A stretch of 64,000 bases of DNA from Acanthochlamys bracteata (lineage: Eukaryota > Streptophyta > Magnoliopsida > Pandanales > Velloziaceae), in contig CM034143.1 of assembly GCA_019914995.1 (NCBI GenBank), positions 6,893,785 to 6,957,784 on the forward strand, in the 5' to 3' direction. Numbering within the stretch: position 1 is the stretch's first letter; each line of letters opens with the position of its first letter. A model generated the notes under the pieces. That model ran no database searches. It saw nothing but the letters and a program-made list of their open reading frames with translations, and had not been told where the DNA came from. Positions 58,553 through 64,000 of the stretch are shown here, piece after piece. Made by a program: the position numbers and the translations under genes.

Positions 58553-58853
58553 TAAGGCATATTTCAAATACCCGTAACTGAGCTTCGGAAAAGTGAAAAA
58601 TAGGAAGTAGAGTTTTTTGAAAAATAAATTGGAAGTAGAGTGCAGTATTTGTGTTTCAATAGGTTTTGAAAGTGTGTTGAAAATTGAAAGATATAATTGT
58701 ATTGGGAAGTGTATAAATAAGAAAATTGGAACTGGAGTTTTGCATGTGGAAGTTGAGTTCTGAATTCTTTGTGTAATTGAAACATACAAACTGTTCGGAA
58801 TTCAAAATCTGGATGGAGAAAGTGGAGTTACAGATATTTAAAATACGTCCTAA
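58553..58853. mobile_element. Tourist-like MITE, copy 3
   Basis: Element 58556-58850 (295 bp) with an exact TAA duplication (58553-58555 and 58851-58853). Ends: GGCATATTTCAAATACC on the left; GGACGTATTTTAAATATC read inward from the right. It shares CGTAACTGAGCTTCG with copy 1 (other strand) and GGAAGTAGAGTTTT with copy 2. Confidence 0.8.
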
Positions 58854-59453
58854 ATTGAAGCAGATTCTAGTTAAATGACAAAAGCATGAACTGAAACAAA
58901 TATGTGGTGCTCTGTTGATTTGGAATGTTTTTGTTTTTATTTGCTGCTTTCAAAGGGGTTTCTTAAGAATAGGCATTGTTTGATTAACTCATGTCAAATT
59001 AGGAATAGTACTGCTAATATTGTTGTCTCTAGGCATGATACGCTCATGATACGAGAAAAGCTAGTAGTTGCTGCGTGTATGACCCTAAAATCTAATGGTA
59101 AGTGAGCTTGGGATGTGTATCGAGTGCAGGTAAAGTGTTCTTCAACTTTTCTTAGGTGGGTTTGCTTTATAGGGCACCAGTGGGTGTTTGTAGTTGTTTT
59201 CTCATTTGCCTTTTTGTTCAATAAAATATGTAAATTTTTTTATTTTATTTGGTTGAAATATTGTTTATTTTTCACTTCATTTTTATTACTATTAATATTT
59301 TTCATTTTGAGGGCCTGTAATACGGGGGTGGGATCGAGAGGCATCCGCCCTTGAAGTAAAATGCATTGATATTATAATAACAATTATGATAAGCTTGATA
59401 GTACCTAATGATAAGATAACAAAGCTTTTACTTTTTTAGGTGAAAAAAAGGCG

Positions 59454-59596
59454 AATGAGAGGGAACTTATAACACACTCTTTATAAGCACCTCTTTTGTT
59501 TAACTATTCTTTATTATATTTTTATTTTTTATTTATAATAAGTAATAATAGAAAAGAGGTGCTTATAAAAAGTAATAATATAGTTTCTCTCTCATT
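59454..59596. mobile_element. Foldback element with ~64-bp inverted arms
   Basis: Left arm 59454-59518 begins AATGAGAGGGAACTTATA and includes TTATAAGCACCTCTTTT; right arm 59534-59596 is its imperfect reverse complement, ending GGTGCTTATAA ... TTTCTCTCTCATT. The loop is only ~15 bp. A further GAAAAGAGGTGCT lies just outside at 59598-59610. No target duplication identified. Confidence 0.75.
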
Positions 59597-59701
59597 AGAA
59601 AAGAGGTGCTAAACCCTGGTTATTATTTTTACTTATTTGTAGAAAATAAAAATTACATTTACTTGAAGGGCCTTAGGGGAAGTGTGGGGGTGCTCCTATC
59701 C

Positions 59702-59704
<3 letters not shown>

Positions 59705-59733
<29 letters not shown>
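59705..59733. repeat. (TA)n microsatellite
   Basis: About 14 TA units, preceded by TTAGGGGAAGTGTGGGGGTG, a flank resembling that of the TA run at 46051. Confidence 0.85.
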
Positions 59734-59736
<3 letters not shown>

Positions 59737-62019
59737 TAGAAAAATAATAATATAAAATATATATTGGTTATTTAATTCGTTTACTGATAATATGTTAATA
59801 TGTTGGATAAATAGCTATCATAAATCTACTGTAATTTTTATAGAACTTGTGTTTTCATTTATGTATGCTTTTATGTGAGTCTTGTGCATGGGTCTTATTG
59901 TCTGTTTGCATGTGGTGTCGGGTTGAATTGCAAGTGGTTTGATTCCCATGGGCGGAGCCATGATATTTGCATAGGGGATTGGGGGATAAGGAGTAGGCAG
60001 CATAATATGTTGCTACCGTCTCAAGTTAAGAACAATGTTTGTATTATTGTCCCTTTTTTGAAGTTTTTAAAATATTTTATTGTTTATCACTAAAGAAATT
60101 ATAATGTTGCTAACTTTTAAAATTAAAACAGTTTTTATATGACTGTCGCTTTATTATAAGTTTTTACTATCACTGAGGAGAGAGTGTGGTTGATTTTAAT
60201 AACATCTATTGTAACAAGGTTAAATTTGGTTTTGTTTGCTATGATCTTGCGGTACATCTTGGCTCTGTAACCTGAGTATTATCAACATCCACTTTGGATA
60301 TGTTTAGATGCACATAATGTAGCTGCTTCTCTATGACTGCTATGTGACTACTGCTTGCTAGTTCTTGCACTTTCCTCTTTGTCAACTCTGGCGGTCAGGA
60401 CAGAACGGAGGTTCCCTCGTTATGGGGTCGTTGCCTAGGCAGAAGCAATCAAAGTCATGTAAGAGTTGCATCGTTTAATTTTTCTGTTGAGGTTCTAGCA
60501 CTCTAACATCTTTGCTATTGAACAGTTCTTTTTTTTTGCGGTCCTTCACCTTTTTATCTAATTCGTTCTGATGGCCGTAAGAAGCGTAGTGCGCAGGTCC
60601 TAATATTGATTTCTGTCGTTTCTCTTCTTCAGCTCTAATTTCTTCCTAATTTTTTATGTTGTAAATTTCATTGTTAAAGTGCTGTAATGTTTTATTATAT
60701 TGAAATTATCATTGTAAATTTTATTTGTTAAAATACTGTAATATTTATTCTGTTAAATACAGTAATATTTCTTATATTAGAATAATAAAAGATGTTTTGT
60801 ATTTATTCGAAGCTATAAGTGAAGGGTATATTAATTAATGAAGCACGCACAAACCAGAAACAATAGTGAAATTAAAACTTAAATAGAAAGACGGAAGTGT
60901 AATAGAAAATTAGATATATATAATGTTTCAAATTGAAGATTAATGAATAAAAGGTGTATAATAATAAGTTATTATAGAAGATAAATAATTTGTAATTATC
61001 AATAAAATTTACTAACAGCATCAGCATACCGTATTATGATATACTATTAGATTTTTTGAAAGGCTATTAATGAGACGATTTTTATAAAATATAAAAAGTA
61101 CACAACTTACGTCAATTAGAACAGATACTCCATAATTAAACAGCATGGGCAAAAGATTTAGTTTGAAACTTGAACCCATATCATCATTCCTCGCTGTCTT
61201 TTCTCCGAAATTTTCTTTCAGAAAATCTTGCCAACTTCCCTCTCTCTTTTTTTCTCACCTATTTAATAAGTTTAAAAGTCATTCATTCTCCCTTGCATAT
61301 AGTATCTGTTCTTCTTTAGATGTTCTTTCTTAAAAATCTTGAACTACCGTCTTTTCTCATTTATCCAAAGATCTTATTCCCTTCTTCTGCTTTTTTAATT
61401 CTTCTGCGTATTCAAAATCGTATTCGTCGTCCGATCAAATTCTCTTTATTTTCCTCTTGACTAGAAGAAAATGCAGCACCGGCAAAAGAAAATGCGGCAG
61501 CACCGTGGAGCTTTCCGCAAAGAAATCCACGGTGATTTTATATATACACGTTTGACAAAGATGCTTGGGTTATTTGCTTCCTTTGCTTGATTCGTTGTTA
61601 ATTTATGTTGATCTTATGTTTCGAAAACCTCCGCAGCTAGAGGTGCATCTAAAAGAGGATTTGAACTACATAAAACGAGCGACTCTGCTGGCCGTGGCCG
61701 GAAACGGATATGGTAGATCGAAAAAGATGACGGGTAACAGTAGCAGCCGCTAGCAAGCGTTGCAAGGTAAACCAATACAAAAATTTTCTTCACAATTCGT
61801 AGATATGTATACATAAGCGACTGGTTTTAGATGATCGTTAGCGACGTTGTTTCCTCCGTAGGTGTCTGTTTGTTGCTGGCTTGGGTATGCAATGATAAAG
61901 TAATTGCTGTACATGTCGTTAATGCTGTGCATTAAAATGTTCGTCCACCATTCAGTTTCTGCGTATTGTTCAAATTTTATGTAGTAAAATTTGACAGAGC
62001 GGTTATGGCACTTCATTGT

Positions 62020-64000
62020 TGGGGTTTAGGGTTTCGGGGTTTAGTCTTTTTTTTCAAGGGTTCGGGTTTTAGTGTCTAGAGTTTTGGGGTTTTAGGGGTT
62101 TAGGTTTTAGGTTTAGGGTTTAGGGTTTAGGGTTTGGGTTTTAGGGTTTAGGGTTTTTAGGGTTTTTAGGTTTAGGGTTTAGGGTTTAGGGTTTAGGGTT
62201 TAGGTTTTAGGGTTTTAGGGTTTAGGGGTTTAAGGGTTCTAGGGTTCTAGGGGTTTAGGGTTTTAGGGTTTAGGGTTTAGGGTTTAGGGTTTTTAGGTTT
62301 TTAGGGTTTAAGGTTTTAGGGTTTTAGGGTTTTAGGTTTTAGGTTTTAGGGTTTTAGGGTTTTAGGGTTTTTTAGGTTTTTTAGGTTTTAGGGTTTTAGG
62401 GTTTAGGGTTTAGGGTTTTAGGGTTTTAGGTTTAGGGTTTTAGGGTTTTTTTAGTTTTAGGTTTTTTAGGGTTTAGGGTTTTTTAGGGTTTTAGGGTTTT
62501 TAGGGTTTAGGGTTTAGGGTTTAGGGTTTTAGGGTTTAGGGTTTTAGGGTTTAGGGTTTTAGGGTTTAGGGTTTAGGGTTTTTTAGGGTTTAGGGTTTTA
62601 GGGTTTTAGGGTTTTAGGGTTTAGGGTTTTAGGGTTTAGGGTTTTTTAGGGTTTTAGGGTTTAGGGTTTTAGGGTTTTAGGGTTTAGGGTTTTTAGGTTT
62701 TAGGGTTTTTAGGGTTTTAGGGTTTTAGGGTTTTTAGGGTTTAGGGTTTTAGGGTTTTAGGGTTTAGGGTTTAGGGTTTTAGGGTTTTAGGGTTTTAGGG
62801 TTTTTAGGTTTTAGGGTTTAGGGTTTTAGGGTTTAGGGTTTAGGGTTTTAGGGTTTTAGGGTTTAGGGTTTTAGGGTTTAGGGTTTTAGGGTTTTAGGGT
62901 TTAGGGTTTAGGTTTTAGGGTTTTAGGGTTTAGGGTTTTAGGGTTTTAGGGTTTAGGGTTTTAGGGTTTTAGGGTTTAGGGTTTTTAGGGTTTTAGGTTT
63001 TAGGGTTTAGGGTTTAGGGTTTAGGGTTTAGGGTTTTAGGTTTAGGGTTTAGGGTTTTTAGGGTTTAGGGTTTTTTAGGTTTTAGGGTTTAGGGTTTAGG
63101 GTTTAGGGTTTTAGGGTTTTAGGGTTTAGGTTTTAGTTTTAGGGTTTAGGGTTTTAGGGTTTAGGGTTTAGGGTTTTAGGGTTTTAGGTTTTAGGGTTTT
63201 TTTAGGGTTTAGGGTTTTAGGGTTTTAGGGTTTTAGGGTTTTAGGGTTTTAGGTTTTAGGGTTTAGGGTTTAGGGTTTAGGGTTTTAGGTTTTTAGGGTT
63301 TAGGGTTTAGGGTTTTAGGGTTTTAGGGTTTTAGGGTTTTAGGGTTTTAGGGTTTTTAGGGTTTAGGGTTTAGGGTTTTAGGGTTTAGGGTTTTTAGGGT
63401 TTAGGGTTTTAGGGTTTAGGGTTTTTTAGGGTTTAGGGTTTTAGGGTTTAGGGTTTTTAGGGTTTAGGGTTTTAGGGTTTTAGGTTTAGGGTTTTTAGGG
63501 TTTAGGGTTTAGGGTTTTTAGGTTTTTAGGGTTTAGGGTTTAGGGTTTTAGGGTTTTTAGGTTTTAGGGTTTTAGGTTTTAGGGTTTAGGGTTTAGGGTT
63601 TTAGGGTTTAGGGTTTTAGGGTTTAGGTTTTAGGGTTTTAGGGTTTTTTAGGGTTTAGGGTTTTAGGTTTTAGTTTTAGGGTTTAGGGTTTAGGTTTAGG
63701 GTTTAGGGTTTTAGGGTTTTTAGGGTTTAGGGTTTTTAGGGTTTAGGGTTTTAGGGTTTAGGGTTTAGGGTTTAGGGTTTTTTAGGTTTTAGTTTAGGTT
63801 TAGGGTTTAGGGTTTAGGGTTTTAGGGTTTAGGGTTTAGGGTTTAGGGTTTTAGGGTTTAGGGTTTAGGGTTTTAGGGTTTAGGGTTTAGGGTTTTTTAG
63901 GGTTTTAGGGTTTAGGTTTTTTAGGGTTTAGGGTTTTAGGGTTTTAGGGTTTAGGGTTTTTTAGGGTTTAGGGTTTAGGGTTTTTTAGGTTTTTTAGGGT
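62020..64000 (+). repeat. Telomeric repeat array (TTTAGGG)n with variants
   Basis: Nearly 2 kb of TTTAGGG units reading G-rich toward the right edge, as on the 3'-overhang strand of a right chromosome end. Units with four to seven Ts (TTTTAGGG and longer) are frequent, and some have two Gs. The proximal ~100 bp are degenerate (TTTCGGGG, TTCGGG, TCTAGAG). The window ends inside the array. Confidence 0.95.

Larger units (their letters stand above)
58854..62019. other. Subtelomeric, AT-rich and transposon-derived DNA
   Basis: No gene is supported. It contains a foldback element (59454-59596), a TA run (59705-59733) and long AT-rich blocks (60640-61130). At 60422-60596 two exon-like pieces with GT-AG ends could encode MGSLPRQKQSKS followed by PSPFYLIRSDGRKKRSAQ, but no family is recognised. 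The last kilobase before the telomere is unique-looking sequence. Confidence 0.4.

Overview
This is a 64 kb piece of a flowering-plant nuclear chromosome arm that runs into the telomere. Genes are split by GT-AG introns, several coding regions are GC-rich (notably the intronless threonine synthase gene), intergenic DNA is AT-rich and full of small MITE-type elements, and the last ~2 kb are Arabidopsis-type TTTAGGG repeats in the orientation of a right-hand chromosome end. The GC-rich coding sequence would fit a non-grass monocot, but the order cannot be fixed from sequence alone.

Layout, left to right: calnexin 3' end (+), DYW-type PPR editing factor (-), PADRE/DUF4228 protein (-), an 834-bp hAT-type MITE with an exact 8-bp target duplication, TRM10 tRNA methyltransferase (+), NAC-beta/BTF3 (+), a 2.5 kb gene-poor stretch, a serine-rich small protein (-), another 4 kb gene-poor stretch, ASHR2-like SET protein (-) head-to-head with a small SAM-domain protein (+). 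Intron 1 of the SAM gene carries two related box C/D snoRNA candidates with complementarity to 18S rRNA and a processed RPL10 pseudogene. Then follow chloroplast glutaredoxin S14 (+), a P-type PPR protein (+), U2A' (-), an uncharacterised and apparently decaying locus (+), RAD52-2 (+), a GRAM/WBP2-like protein (+), AKR2 chloroplast outer-membrane targeting factor (+), a polygalacturonase (+) and threonine synthase (+). From about 54.6 kb to 62.0 kb no gene is supported; the DNA looks like transposon debris, AT-rich sequence and foldback elements, ending at the telomeric array (62.02 kb onward).

The genes do not form a pathway. Most are housekeeping: protein folding (calnexin), nascent-chain handling (NAC-beta), tRNA modification (TRM10), splicing (U2A'), organelle RNA processing (two PPRs), organelle iron-sulfur and DNA maintenance (GRXS14, RAD52-2), chloroplast protein targeting (AKR2) and threonine synthesis. 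Several promoters carry TGGGCC/T site II motifs. Three dispersed copies of one Tourist-like MITE family (25.4, 42.9 and 58.6 kb) tie the window together as repeat landscape.

I did not find a novel multi-gene system. The most noteworthy items are the snoRNA pair sharing an intron with a ribosomal-protein pseudogene, a likely non-AG splice acceptor in the SAM gene, the subtelomere/telomere transition, and the decaying locus at 33.5-36.7 kb. All gene models were spliced by eye from splice consensus and reading-frame continuity.
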